Below, in pieces: positions 16,186 through 24,988 of a stretch of 64,000 nucleotides of DNA. The notes beneath the pieces are model-generated. The model did no database searches, was not told the origin of the DNA, and saw only the letters and a program-made list of their open reading frames with translations. The stretch comes from Candidatus Nitricoxidivorans perseverans (GTDB lineage: Bacteria > Pseudomonadota > Gammaproteobacteria > Burkholderiales > Rhodocyclaceae). The stretch covers positions 2,296,282 to 2,360,281 of the forward strand of contig CP107246.1 in NCBI GenBank assembly GCA_030246985.1. Direction: 5' to 3'. A program made the translations under genes and the position numbers. How positions within the stretch are numbered: the stretch's first letter is position 1; every line of letters begins with the position of its first letter.

Positions 16186-18401
16186 GCCGTTCCCGTCCCG
16201 CCGGCCGGAATGTGGCCGCGCTTGCGCATGCTGGCCGCGTCGAGCAGCATGCGGCCGGCCCACCGGTAGACGTTGAATTCCCTGACCAGCCCCCGCATGA
16301 TGCGCATGCGCTCGCGTTGTTCGGCTTTCGGCATGGTCAGGGCCACATGCAGGGCCAGCGCGCACTGGTCGATGTCGTAGGGATTCACCTCCAGTGCCTC
16401 GGGCAGTTCGCGCGCCGCGCCGGTGAAGCGCGAGAGGATCAGAACCCCCTGCTCGTCATCCCGCGCCGAGACGAACTCCTTGGCCACCAGATTCATGCCG
16501 TCGTGCAGGCTGCTAACCACGCAGACGTCCGCCGCCCGGTAGTACTCATAGACGTCGCGCGGCTCGTGGTGCTCGATCTTGAGGAGGATGGGCCGATAGT
16601 CCCCGCGCGCGAAGCGGCGATCGATGCGGTCGGCTTCCGCGCGCACCTGAGCCTCAAACGCCTGGTACTGGCCGATGCTGGAACGCGTCGGCGCGGCGAT
16701 CTGGGCGAAGGAGAAGCGGCCGATCCATTCCGGGTGCATTTCCAGCAGCCGTTCGACCGCCAGGAAGCGTTCCAGGATGCCCTTGGTGTAGTCCAGCCGG
16801 TCGACGCCGACGCCCAGGAGATGATCGTCGGCCAACCCATGGCGGCGATGCACGGCGGCGCGGCATTCCGCCGCCACCGGCAGTGTTCGGACGACTTCCG
16901 GCGGCCATTCGATGGAGATGGGATAGCGCTTGACGGCGGTGGTTTTGCCGCCGTAGGTAACGGTGAACAGCTCGCGGTCGACACGCGATTCCAGGGTGCG
17001 ATCCACGGAATCCATGAAGTTGTTGCAGTGGAACTGGGTATGGAAGCCGAGGATGCTGCTGCCCAGCAGCCCGTCGAGGATTTCCGCCTGCCACGGGCAG
17101 ATGGCGAAGGCTTCCGGGTTCGGCCAGGGAATGTGCCAGAAGGTGATGACGGTGGCGTTGGGCAGGCGCTCGCGGATCAGGCGCGGCAGCAGGGCCAGGT
17201 GGTAGTCCTGCACGAGCACGATGGGATTGTCGACCTTCGCTTCTTCGACGACGGCCTGGGCGAATTTCAGATTGACCTCGGTATAGTGCTTCCAGTCGGA
17301 CGAGCGGAAAATCGGACGGACGTGGGCGATATGGCAAAGCGGCCACAGGCCCTCGTTGGCGAAGCCATAGTAGTAGCCGGCCTCCTCCTCGGCCGTCAGC
17401 CAGACGCGGCGGATGTTGTAGGCCGGCATTGAAGGCGGCACGGCGACACGGTCGTGCCGGCCGACCGTCTCACGGTCGGCCGAACCGCCGCCATGGGCGA
17501 TCCAGGTGCCGGAGCAGGCGCGCATGATGGGTTCGAGCGCTGTCACCAGGCCGCTGGCGGGCCGTCGCACCTCGACGACGTCGCCCTTGCGGTCGTGGAT
17601 ATAGGGTTCCCGGTTCGAGACCACCAGGATGTTCTCGCCGCTCAGGTCGTCGCGCAGGATGGCGCGCAGGGCGTCGGGCGTCCAGGTCACCTGGCTTTCG
17701 TCGCGCGCCCGGAAGTCCGTTTCCAGATCGCGGACCAGGCTGCGCAGGTCGCGTTCGAAGGGGCGCAATTCCGGCATGGTGACCCGCTCCGACGGCCGCA
17801 ACAGTCCCTCGCCGCGCAGCAGCGCGCGCATGCCCTGCACCCAGCCGCGCCAGGAAAGCTGCGCGATGACCACCGTCAGGAGCGAGACGACGGAGCCCAG
17901 CAGGATGAAGAAGTAGAAAACGTATTTCTTCGTTTCCTCGCTGCGGCGCTGGATGAAGCTCATATCGTGCACGAGCACCAGACGACCAAGAACCGCGCCC
18001 TCCGACTCGATCGGTTCAACCGTCACATGCAGCGGCCCCTGCTCGCTGGGCAACAGGTGATCCGGCCCCTTTTCGTAGCGCGCCAGGTCGGCACAGGCGA
18101 CATTCCTGGGGAAAGTCCTGCTGGCGACGGGCTGGGCCTGCTCCACGGCGCAGTATCCCAGCGCATAAAGGCGCTCGTCCTGGGTGATCTTGTTGAACAG
18201 GGCGGCCATCTTGACCCTGGAACCCATATTGGCCGATTCCATGACGGAATCCTGGATGGCGTTGGCGACGAGGCTGGCGCGGATGTCGATGTCGCGCACA
18301 AACCAGCGCAGCGTCAGTTGGTCCACCAGCGGCACCACGGTATAGGCAATGGCGGCCAGCACGAAAGCCAAGGGCAGAATGAAGCGGAGCGACAGTCTCA
18401 T
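16182..18401 (-). CDS. otsA: Membrane-anchored trehalose-6-phosphate synthase with sensor-like N-terminus
   Basis: A 739-residue protein, about 270 residues longer than ordinary OtsA. Residues about 6-28 form a membrane helix, 30-158 a periplasmic domain with two cysteines, 160-182 a second helix, and 183-250 a HAMP-like or coiled linker. The GT20 glucosyltransferase domain starts near 257 (NILVVSNREPY) and contains RPASGLVTALEP, QDYHLALLP, GVDRLDYTKGI and SRFTGAARELPEAL. It would transfer glucose from UDP-glucose to glucose-6-phosphate at the inner membrane. The HIPWPNPE motif differs from the usual PFPSSE form, so another acceptor cannot be excluded. I prefer the ATG at 18401, with GAGGGGGG upstream, over 18431. 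It is the first gene of the four-gene operon. Confidence 0.85.
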   Translation of the reverse strand: MRLSLRFILPLAFVLAAIAYTVVPLVDQLTLRWFVRDIDIRASLVANAIQDSVMESANMGSRVKMAALFNKITQDERLYALGYCAVEQAQPVASRTFPRNVACADLARYEKGPDHLLPSEQGPLHVTVEPIESEGAVLGRLVLVHDMSFIQRRSEETKKYVFYFFILLGSVVSLLTVVIAQLSWRGWVQGMRALLRGEGLLRPSERVTMPELRPFERDLRSLVRDLETDFRARDESQVTWTPDALRAILRDDLSGENILVVSNREPYIHDRKGDVVEVRRPASGLVTALEPIMRACSGTWIAHGGGSADRETVGRHDRVAVPPSMPAYNIRRVWLTAEEEAGYYYGFANEGLWPLCHIAHVRPIFRSSDWKHYTEVNLKFAQAVVEEAKVDNPIVLVQDYHLALLPRLIRERLPNATVITFWHIPWPNPEAFAICPWQAEILDGLLGSSILGFHTQFHCNNFMDSVDRTLESRVDRELFTVTYGGKTTAVKRYPISIEWPPEVVRTLPVAAECRAAVHRRHGLADDHLLGVGVDRLDYTKGILERFLAVERLLEMHPEWIGRFSFAQIAAPTRSSIGQYQAFEAQVRAEADRIDRRFARGDYRPILLKIEHHEPRDVYEYYRAADVCVVSSLHDGMNLVAKEFVSARDDEQGVLILSRFTGAARELPEALEVNPYDIDQCALALHVALTMPKAEQRERMRIMRGLVREFNVYRWAGRMLLDAASMRKRGHIPAGGTGTA

Positions 18402-18469
18402 GATGTTGACCCCCCTCGTCGGCGGGCGCATGCCGATTTCGAATTGTGACAGTTGCAGCGGAGCGCCTG

Positions 18470-18496
18470 AAAAAAAGCGGGGGCTCGCGCCCCCGC
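18470..18496 (-). terminator. Intrinsic terminator hairpin in the otsA leader
   Basis: An 8-bp all-GC stem (18477-18484 with 18489-18496) and a 4-base loop. Read on the minus strand it is followed by a run of seven T. It lies about 75 bases before the otsA start, and no minus-strand gene ends just upstream of it. It may be an attenuator of the ots operon or the 3' end of a small RNA encoded at about 18497-18600. Confidence 0.65.
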
Positions 18497-18573
18497 AACT
18501 CCTGTCCGGAGCCAGCCAGGCCCCCTATTGCCGCAACAACACTTTTCGCAAACGCCTCCGCCATCGGTCAGAA

Positions 18574-18615
18574 TTGCATTGGCGACAATATAAATTATCG
18601 GGATATACAATGCAA
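18574..18615. promoter_or_regulatory. Inverted repeat upstream of marR, possible operator
   Basis: TTGCATTG (18574-18581) and CAATGCAA (18608-18615) are exact inverted copies separated by 26 AT-rich bases that contain TATAAATTAT and TATACA. This sits 20-60 bases before the marR start, and upstream of otsA on the other strand. MarR proteins commonly bind inverted repeats at their own promoter. A sigma-70 -10 (TATACA or TACAAT at 18604-18611) overlaps the right half. Confidence 0.5.
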
Positions 18616-18635
18616 GAGCGTTTCGAAAGGTCCCA

Positions 18636-19124
18636 ATGAACCCAGAACATCCGGCCGACCCGCACACCCAGATGGCCCTGCAAGTGGTCAGGCAGCTCCG
18701 CCTGCTTTACGGCTCGGTCAAACACTATTTCCGGGAAGTGGAAGAAGCCTGCGGACTTTCCGGGTCGCACCTCTGGGTGTTGCAGGAGATCGGCCGCACC
18801 CCCGGCATCGGCGTATCCGATTTGGCCGAGCGCATGTCGATCCATCAATCCACATGCAGCCTCCTCGTCGAGAAGCTGGAGGCCAGGCGGCTCGTGGAGA
18901 AGCGGCGCCTCAAGGACGACCAGAGGAGGGTCGGACTCCACCTCTCGGCCGAAGGGCGAAGAGTGCTCGAAGGCGCGCCCGGACCCGACGAGGGGTTGTT
19001 GCCCGAGGCCCTGGTCGCGTTGCCGGATTCGGCGTTACGGGCCCTTCACGGCAGCCTGTCCGAGCTGGTCAGGAATTTGCGGGCGCGGGACGATCGGCTT
19101 GCCGATAAACCCCTCTCGGACTAG
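18636..19124 (+). CDS. MarR-family transcriptional regulator
   Basis: A 162-residue winged-helix regulator. The DNA-binding segment runs from about residue 55 to 110 (VSDLAERMSIHQSTCSLLVEK as recognition region, then a wing with KDDQRRVGLHLSAEGR). Such dimers repress nearby or divergent genes and respond to small ligands. It is divergent from the ots operon and convergent with the antiporter, whose stop is 9 bases away. The inverted repeat in front of it is a candidate operator. The ligand is unknown. Confidence 0.88.
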   Translation: MNPEHPADPHTQMALQVVRQLRLLYGSVKHYFREVEEACGLSGSHLWVLQEIGRTPGIGVSDLAERMSIHQSTCSLLVEKLEARRLVEKRRLKDDQRRVGLHLSAEGRRVLEGAPGPDEGLLPEALVALPDSALRALHGSLSELVRNLRARDDRLADKPLSD

Positions 19125-19133
19125 GTCCCATCC

Positions 19134-20888
19134 TTAACCACGCGACGTCGGTCGTCCCGACGCCTGCGGTGTTCCGTCGCCGCCCTGATAGAACTTCCGC
19201 AGCGAGGCATAGCGCTCGGCGCGCACCGCGCGCACCTGCGCGACGGCGCGCTCGACCGGGACGCCGAGCTGGGCCAGGGTTTCGGCGGCGATCATCAGGC
19301 TGCCTTCGAGGACTTCCGGGATCACCTCGGTGGCGCCGGCTTGCCGGAGCCGGGCCAGCGCGGTGTCGTCCGGCGCCCGGACCACCACGGGGATGTCGTG
19401 CCAGGACTGGCGCACCATCCGCACCACCCGCTCGGCCGAATGCACGTCCGGATAGGCCACCACCACGGCGCGGGCGCGGGCCAGGCCAGCCGCCTTCAGC
19501 ACCTCGCTGCGGTCGGCGTTGCCGAAGACCACCTTGCCGCCTTCCGGGGTGGCCCGCCTGACCTGGCTGGGATCCACGTCGAGGGCGATGAACGGGATGT
19601 TCTCGGCGTGCAGGAACTCGCCGACCAGCCGGCCCGTGCGGCCGTAACCGCAGAGGATGACGTGCCCCTCCATGCCGAAGCTGCCGACGGCGATGTCGTG
19701 GATCGCCTTTGCCTTGTGCGCCCAGTCGCCGCGCGCCATCTGGCCGGAGAGCCGGGCGGCGCCGTCGATCAGGAAGGGCGCCATGAACATGGAAATGAGC
19801 ATCGCCGACAGCGTGACCTGGAAGACATTCTCCGCGATCAGCCCCTGCGTGAAGGCCAGGCCGATCAGCACCAGGCCGAACTCGCCGGCTTGGGCGAGTT
19901 GAGCGGCGGTGCGCAGGGCCACGTCCAGGGAATTGCGCGCCGCCAGCGTGATGAGCAGCACGACGGTGCCCTTGCCCGCCATCACCAGCAGCACCGCCAG
20001 CACCAGGCGGTCGAAGTTCTCCAGCACGAAGCCGAGGTCGAGCCGCATGCCGACGGTGACGAAGAAGAGGCCCAGCAGCACGTCGCGAAAAGGCCGGATG
20101 TCGGCTTCCACCTGATGGCGGTAGACGGTTTCCGAGACCAGCATGCCGCCGACGAAGGCGCCCAGCGCCAGCGAGAGGCCGGCGCGGCCGGTGGCGTAGG
20201 CGAGGCCCACCACGATCCATAGCGTGGCCAACACGAAAAGCTCCTCGGATCGTTGGCGGGCCACGGCGTCATAAATCCGGCGCATGACGCGGCTTCCTAC
20301 CCAGAACATCACCGCCAGCACCACCGCGGCCTCCAGCACGGCGGTGGCGAGGGGAAGAATCAGATTTCCTTCCAGTCGGGCCAGCGCCGGCAGCAGGATC
20401 AGGCAGGGCACCACGGCGATGTCCTGGAACAGCAGCACGCTCATGGTCTGCCGGCCTGAGCGCGAGTGCAGATCGAACCGCTCGGACAGCATCTTGGCGA
20501 CGATGGCGGTCGACGACATGGCCACGGCCAGGCCCACGGCCACCCCCGCCCGCCAGCCCTGGCCGTAGCCGAACCAAGTGACCAGCAGGGCGCCGGCGGC
20601 AGTGATGGCCATCTGGGCGCCGCCGAAGCCGAATACCAGCGAGCGCATGGCCTTGAGCCGCGTCAGGCTGAACTCCAGGCCGATGGAGAACATCAGGAAG
20701 ACGACGCCGAATTCGGCAAAGGTGTCCACCTCGCGGGATTCGGCCAATACGCGGGCGCCGTGAGGCCCCAAAACGATGCCGACGACCAGATAGGCCAGCA
20801 TGGCCGGCACGCGGGACCGACGGGCTATGGAAACCGCTCCCACGGCGACGGTGAGCAGCAGCAGGAGGGCGAACAGGTTCTGGTACAT
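19134..20888 (-). CDS. CPA2 cation:proton antiporter with RCK domain (KefB/YbaL-like)
   Basis: A 584-residue inner-membrane transporter. About 12-13 membrane helices fill residues 1-380 (Na_H exchanger domain, including LAVAMSSTAIVAKMLSE and LFQDIAVVP). A TrkA-N/RCK nucleotide-binding domain follows from about 405 (VILCGYGRTGRLVGEF). This layout is that of K+ efflux antiporters gated by cytosolic nucleotides or thiols. No KefF/KefG-type partner gene is adjacent. Proximity to the trehalose operon and MscS supports a role in ion balance under osmotic or pH stress, by inference. Confidence 0.9.
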   Translation of the reverse strand: MYQNLFALLLLLTVAVGAVSIARRSRVPAMLAYLVVGIVLGPHGARVLAESREVDTFAEFGVVFLMFSIGLEFSLTRLKAMRSLVFGFGGAQMAITAAGALLVTWFGYGQGWRAGVAVGLAVAMSSTAIVAKMLSERFDLHSRSGRQTMSVLLFQDIAVVPCLILLPALARLEGNLILPLATAVLEAAVVLAVMFWVGSRVMRRIYDAVARQRSEELFVLATLWIVVGLAYATGRAGLSLALGAFVGGMLVSETVYRHQVEADIRPFRDVLLGLFFVTVGMRLDLGFVLENFDRLVLAVLLVMAGKGTVVLLITLAARNSLDVALRTAAQLAQAGEFGLVLIGLAFTQGLIAENVFQVTLSAMLISMFMAPFLIDGAARLSGQMARGDWAHKAKAIHDIAVGSFGMEGHVILCGYGRTGRLVGEFLHAENIPFIALDVDPSQVRRATPEGGKVVFGNADRSEVLKAAGLARARAVVVAYPDVHSAERVVRMVRQSWHDIPVVVRAPDDTALARLRQAGATEVIPEVLEGSLMIAAETLAQLGVPVERAVAQVRAVRAERYASLRKFYQGGDGTPQASGRPTSRG

Positions 20889-20993
20889 GGGGCTATGGTA
20901 ACCTGCCCGGCGGCGGGAATTGATCCCGCCGCCGGTTCGGGTTTCCGCCGACCGTCACACCGCTCGACATTGTCGCTTCAGGAGTCTTGATCC

Positions 20994-21872
20994 ATGTTGC
21001 CCACATTCAAGTTTGTTGCCCCGATCCTCTTGATACTCGGCCTGACCGCCGCGAGCGCCCGGGCGTCCTCCGCCAACGAGGCGATGTCCGCCGTGACGGA
21101 ACTGGGCCGCATCAACGGCCTGGCCCTGGCCTGCCGCCAGCCCGATGTGGCGGCGCGGACGAAGGCGCTGATGCTGGCCCACGTGCCCAAGCTGCGCCAC
21201 TGGGGCGAAGCCTACGAGCAAGCCACCAGCGCCGCCTTCATCACGCCGCCGGGAGGGTGCCCGGAGGGTGCCGCCCTGCGCGTGCAGGCGGAATTGCTGG
21301 CGGCGCGTCTCGCGGCCCTGCTGCCGGCCAGCGTCCCGCCGGCGGAAATTCCCGGCCCCGACGTCGGTATCCAGCCGCGCTACCTGCTCCAAGGGCCCGG
21401 CGGCCGTTCCGTCATGGACAGCGATTTCCGCGGCCGTTTCCAACTCATCAGCTTCGGTTACACCTACTGCCCGGACATCTGCCCGACCACGCTCGTGGAA
21501 ATGGCGCATGTCCTCCGCCTGCTGGGCGGGAACGCGCAGCACGTCCAGTCGATCTTCATCTCGGTCGACCCCGATCGCGATACGCCGGAGACGCTCCGTA
21601 TCTACACGGAATTCTTCGATCCGCGCATCCTCGGCCTGACCGGCTCGCCCGAAATGGTGCGCAAGGTGGCCGACCTGTTCAAGGTGCGCTACGAGAAGGT
21701 CAAGGAACCCGGCGCCAGCCACTACGCGGTGGACCACTCGGCGGGCATGGTCCTCATCGGGCCGGAAGGCGCCTTCGTGACGAAGTTTGCCTACGGCACG
21801 AGCGCGGAAGAAATCGCCGGGAAGATCGGGAAAATCCTGGAAACGCTGCCGCCCGCTATCTTACGAAAGTGA
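20994..21872 (+). CDS. SCO1/SenC-family copper chaperone with extra N-terminal domain
   Basis: A 292-residue exported protein. After a signal peptide (about 1-24) comes a roughly 95-residue alpha-helical domain with two cysteines (C47 and C89). The thioredoxin-fold SCO domain then carries the copper-binding CPDIC (C159 and C163) and a histidine at about 248 (DHSAGM). SCO proteins deliver copper to, or reduce, the CuA site of cytochrome oxidase in the periplasm. No oxidase genes are nearby. I do not recognise the N-terminal domain by name. The last 17 bases overlap the convergent usp gene. Confidence 0.88.
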   Translation: MLPTFKFVAPILLILGLTAASARASSANEAMSAVTELGRINGLALACRQPDVAARTKALMLAHVPKLRHWGEAYEQATSAAFITPPGGCPEGAALRVQAELLAARLAALLPASVPPAEIPGPDVGIQPRYLLQGPGGRSVMDSDFRGRFQLISFGYTYCPDICPTTLVEMAHVLRLLGGNAQHVQSIFISVDPDRDTPETLRIYTEFFDPRILGLTGSPEMVRKVADLFKVRYEKVKEPGASHYAVDHSAGMVLIGPEGAFVTKFAYGTSAEEIAGKIGKILETLPPAILRK

Positions 21873-22281
21873 CGGGAATCCGTGAAAGCCGCAGGACGTC
21901 ATGGGCCACGGAGCCCGTGACGGCTTCCATCAAGAAGGTTTCACCCTTGCTGCCCATGACGATCTTGTCGCAGCCGGCCTTGTCGGCGCAGGCGACGATG
22001 GACCCGGCCACCGGGCCGAGCAGCACCTCCGCCGAATAGGGAACGCCGGCCGCGTCGAGCAGCGCGCGCGCCGCCGCAAGCGCATCGCCGCCGCGCGCCT
22101 CCTGCATGGCCTCGATCTCGGCCGCGGGCAAGTGGCTCTTCAACTCGGGGGCATCCACCGGCGGCTGGACATTGACCAGCAGGATTTCCGTCGGCTCGCA
22201 GCTTCGGGCCAGCCGGATGGCGTATTCGACGGCGCGCAGCGAAGCGGGGGAGCCATCGACGGGGAGCAGGGCTTTCAGCAT
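21856..22281 (-). CDS. Universal stress protein UspA family
   Basis: A 141-residue single-domain Usp. It begins LLPVDGSPASLRAVEYA and has the ATP-binding consensus GSKGETFLMEAVTGSVAHDV near residues 114-133, as in the nucleotide-binding subgroup. It is cytosolic. It overlaps the SCO gene tail-to-tail by 17 bases and is divergent from the ion transporter. Confidence 0.92.
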   Translation of the reverse strand: MLKALLPVDGSPASLRAVEYAIRLARSCEPTEILLVNVQPPVDAPELKSHLPAAEIEAMQEARGGDALAAARALLDAAGVPYSAEVLLGPVAGSIVACADKAGCDKIVMGSKGETFLMEAVTGSVAHDVLRLSRIPVTFVR

Positions 22282-22355
22282 GGGGACTCCGGTTTGTCAG
22301 CGGTTGCCGGGGGCTGTGATGGTAAGCTAACGAATTCCAGACCCAGACAAATTCC

Positions 22356-23630
22356 ATGTTGCCAGAACTTTTCGGCATCCCGGTCGATTTTATTCTTTTC
22401 GCCCTCACGCTGCTCGGCGTCGCGCTGTTCCACCATTACGTGCTCCAGGTGGCGCTGACCGGCCTGGCAACCGTCACCCTTTACAAAATCCTGTTCACGG
22501 GCTTCAAGACCGGCCCCGGCTTCGCGGGCTTCGCCGCGCACATGGGCCACGAGTGGGTGCTGCTGGTCAACCTGCTCTGCCTGCTGGTGGGCTTTGCGCT
22601 GCTGGCGCGGCACTTCGAGGATTCCGGCGTGCCGGAGGTGCTGCCGAAACTCCTGCCGACGGGCTGGATGGGCCCCTTCGTGCTGCTGGTCATCATCTTC
22701 GTGCTCTCCGGTTTCCTGGACAACATCGCGGCGGCGCTGATCGGCGGCACGGTGGCCGCCAGCGTGTTCAAGCGGAAGGTGCATATCGGCTACCTCGCCG
22801 CCATCGTCGCGGCGTCGAACGCCGGCGGCGCCGGCTCGGTGGTGGGCGACACGACCACCACGATGATGTGGATCGACGGCGTCAGTCCGACCGACGTGTT
22901 CCACGCCTACCTGCCCGCCGCCGTGGCGACCGTGGTGTTCGGCATTCCGGCCGCGCTCCGGCAGCATCGGCACATGCCGATTTCCCGCGATTTCCACGCC
23001 CAGCACCACATCGACTGGACGCGGGTCGGCGTCGTCGGCTTCATCCTCGTCGCCGCCATCGCCGCCAACGTCACGGTGAACCTGAAGTTCCCGGCGCTGG
23101 CCGACCGCTTCCCCTTCCTCGGCGCGACCGTCTGGGCGGCGCTGTTGCTGGCCGTGCCGCTCCGGAAGCCCGAATGGGGTCTGCTGCCCGACGCGTTCAA
23201 GGGCTCGGTCTTCCTGCTCGCGCTGGTCACCTGCGCCTCGATGATGCCGGTCGAGAAGCTGCCGCCGGCCTCGTGGCCGACGGCGCTGTCGCTGGGTTTC
23301 ATCTCCGCCGTGTTCGACAACATCCCGCTCACCGCGCTGGCGCTCAAGCAGGGCGGCTACGACTGGGGTGTTCTCGCCTACGCCGTCGGCTTCGGCGGCT
23401 CCATGCTATGGTTCGGCTCCTCGGCCGGCGTCGCTATATCGAACCTTTTCCCCGAAGCGAAGTCTGTCGGCCAGTGGCTGCGCCACGGCTGGATGATTCC
23501 CGTCGGCTATGTGGCCGGCTTCTTCATCCTGCTGGCCGTCCTCGGCTGGGAGCCGCACGAGCCCCACAAGGAAGCGCCGGCCCCGGCCCTTGCCCAGCAC
23601 AACCCATCCATTGATCGGAGCACACCATGA
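22356..23630 (+). CDS. Ion-transporter-superfamily membrane protein (NhaD/CitT-like)
   Basis: A 424-residue polytopic membrane protein with about 11 hydrophobic segments. It has two related halves containing FVLSGFLDNIAAALIGG (about 112-128) and FISAVFDNIPLTALAL (about 314-329). Paired D-N motifs of this kind mark the IT superfamily, which includes Na+/H+ antiporters (NhaD), ArsB and citrate carriers. The substrate cannot be told from sequence. It overlaps the next gene by 4 bases (ATGA). Confidence 0.8.
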   Translation: MLPELFGIPVDFILFALTLLGVALFHHYVLQVALTGLATVTLYKILFTGFKTGPGFAGFAAHMGHEWVLLVNLLCLLVGFALLARHFEDSGVPEVLPKLLPTGWMGPFVLLVIIFVLSGFLDNIAAALIGGTVAASVFKRKVHIGYLAAIVAASNAGGAGSVVGDTTTTMMWIDGVSPTDVFHAYLPAAVATVVFGIPAALRQHRHMPISRDFHAQHHIDWTRVGVVGFILVAAIAANVTVNLKFPALADRFPFLGATVWAALLLAVPLRKPEWGLLPDAFKGSVFLLALVTCASMMPVEKLPPASWPTALSLGFISAVFDNIPLTALALKQGGYDWGVLAYAVGFGGSMLWFGSSAGVAISNLFPEAKSVGQWLRHGWMIPVGYVAGFFILLAVLGWEPHEPHKEAPAPALAQHNPSIDRSTP

Positions 23631-24040
23631 AAACAATGCTTGCACTGACCGCGTCCTTTGCGCTATTCGCCGTCACCCCGGCGTTTGCACAGCCCGCCCC
23701 CGTCAATCTCGGCGCAGACCCGGCCATTGCCATCGCGGGCCGCGACCTTCAGCCTTCCGATTCGCGCGTCGCCCAGGCGCGCGAATGGTTGAAGAAGGTC
23801 GCCGCCGCGACCGGCGAAACCGAGGAGCAGGTGGCCGCGAGCTGCATGAAGCTCGTCAAGTTCATGCTCGACAGCGTGCGCGTGCGCGCGCTGCCCGCCG
23901 AGGTGCTCGATGGGCTTGCGCTCCAGGCCGCCCCCGGCAAGCCGCTCTCCGAACTGACCTCCGGCTACTATGCGGCGCGCCGTGCCGCCCCCGGCAAGAC
24001 CCATGCCGAGGCGATGGCCGTGCTGGCCGCGAAAAAATAG
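23627..24040 (+). CDS. Secreted hypothetical protein
   Basis: A 137-residue protein with a clear signal peptide ending AFA-QP near residue 22. The mature part is mostly helical, has one cysteine (SCMKLVKF) and a DLQPSDSRVAQAREWLKK segment. I do not recognise its family. It is translationally coupled to the preceding ion transporter by a 4-base overlap, so a periplasmic accessory role for that carrier is possible but unproven. Confidence 0.75.
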   Translation: MKTMLALTASFALFAVTPAFAQPAPVNLGADPAIAIAGRDLQPSDSRVAQAREWLKKVAAATGETEEQVAASCMKLVKFMLDSVRVRALPAEVLDGLALQAAPGKPLSELTSGYYAARRAAPGKTHAEAMAVLAAKK

Positions 24041-24115
24041 GAACTTGCGAATTCGGCTCGCATCTCCATCTTTCGCGAGCAGAATCGTTACCATGGATTT
24101 TTGGGAGCCTCTCCG

Positions 24116-24988
24116 ATGAAACGCGCCTTCCTCCTCATCGCCACCAACCTCGCCGTAATGGTGGTGCTGTCCATCGCTGTTCAGGTGCTCGGCGTGAACC
24201 GCTATCTCGCGGCGAACGGGCTGGACCTCGGCATGCTGCTGATTTTCTCCGCCATCCTGGGCTTCGGCGGCGCGTTCATCTCGCTGCTGATGTCCAAGAC
24301 CATGGCGAAGTGGACCACTGGCGCGCATGTGATCGGAACGCCGACGAACAGCACCGAGTACTGGCTCGTCGACACCGTCGGCCGGCTTGCGCGCGACGCC
24401 GGGCTGGCTATGCCGGAGGTGGCCATCTACGAGGGCGCGCCCAACGCATTCGCCACCGGCGCGACGAAGAACGCCTCCCTGGTCGCCGTCTCCACGGGCC
24501 TGCTCCAGGGCATGACCCGCGAGGAGGCCGAGGCGGTGCTGGCCCACGAGGTATCCCACGTCGCCAACGGCGACATGGTGACGCTGACCCTGATCCAGGG
24601 GGTTGTGAACACCTTCGTCTATTTCCTCTCGCGCGTGGTCGGCTTCCTCGTCGACAGCTTCCTGCGCCGCGGCGGCGACCGGAACTCCGGCCCCGGCGTC
24701 GGCTACATGATCACCGTGGTCGTCTGCGACATCGTCTTCGGCATCCTCGCCAGCATGATCGTCGCCTGGTTCTCGCGCCGGCGCGAATTCCGCGCCGATG
24801 CCGGTGCCGCCCGCCTGATGCGCACCCCGCAGCCGATGATCAGCGCGCTCGCCCGGCTGGGCGGCCTGCATACCGAGCCGCTGCCATCGAACATGGCCAG
24901 CAGCGGCATCGCGGGCAAGGGTGGCGTGATGAGCCTGTTCGCTACCCATCCGAGCATCGAGGAACGCATCGAAGCACTGCGCCGGTGA
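24116..24988 (+). CDS. htpX: Membrane protease HtpX
   Basis: A 290-residue M48 zinc metalloprotease of the inner membrane that degrades misfolded membrane proteins. Two N-terminal helices are followed by the zinc site HEVSH (in [13 protein letters not shown], about 143-155), two more helices, and the third ligand region [10 protein letters not shown]. The C-terminal [15 protein letters not shown] is typical of the family. I chose the ATG at 24116, with GGGAG upstream, over a TTG at 24101. A 4-base overlap (GTGA) couples it to cbiX. Confidence 0.95.
   Translation: MKRAFLLIATNLAVMVVLSIAVQVLGVNRYLAANGLDLGMLLIFSAILGFGGAFISLLMSKTMAKWTTGAHVIGTPTNSTEYWLVDTVGRLARDAGLAMPEVAIYEGAPNAFATGATKNASLVAVSTGLLQGMTREEAEAVLAHEVSHVANGDMVTLTLIQGVVNTFVYFLSRVVGFLVDSFLRRGGDRNSGPGVGYMITVVVCDIVFGILASMIVAWFSRRREFRADAGAARLMRTPQPMISALARLGGLHTEPLPSNMASSGIAGKGGVMSLFATHPSIEERIEALRR

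Noticed and set aside
23509-24984. Large fusion ending in CbiX
   Set aside because: The upstream part is out of frame with the secreted protein and htpX; the GTG at 24985 gives a normal small CbiX.
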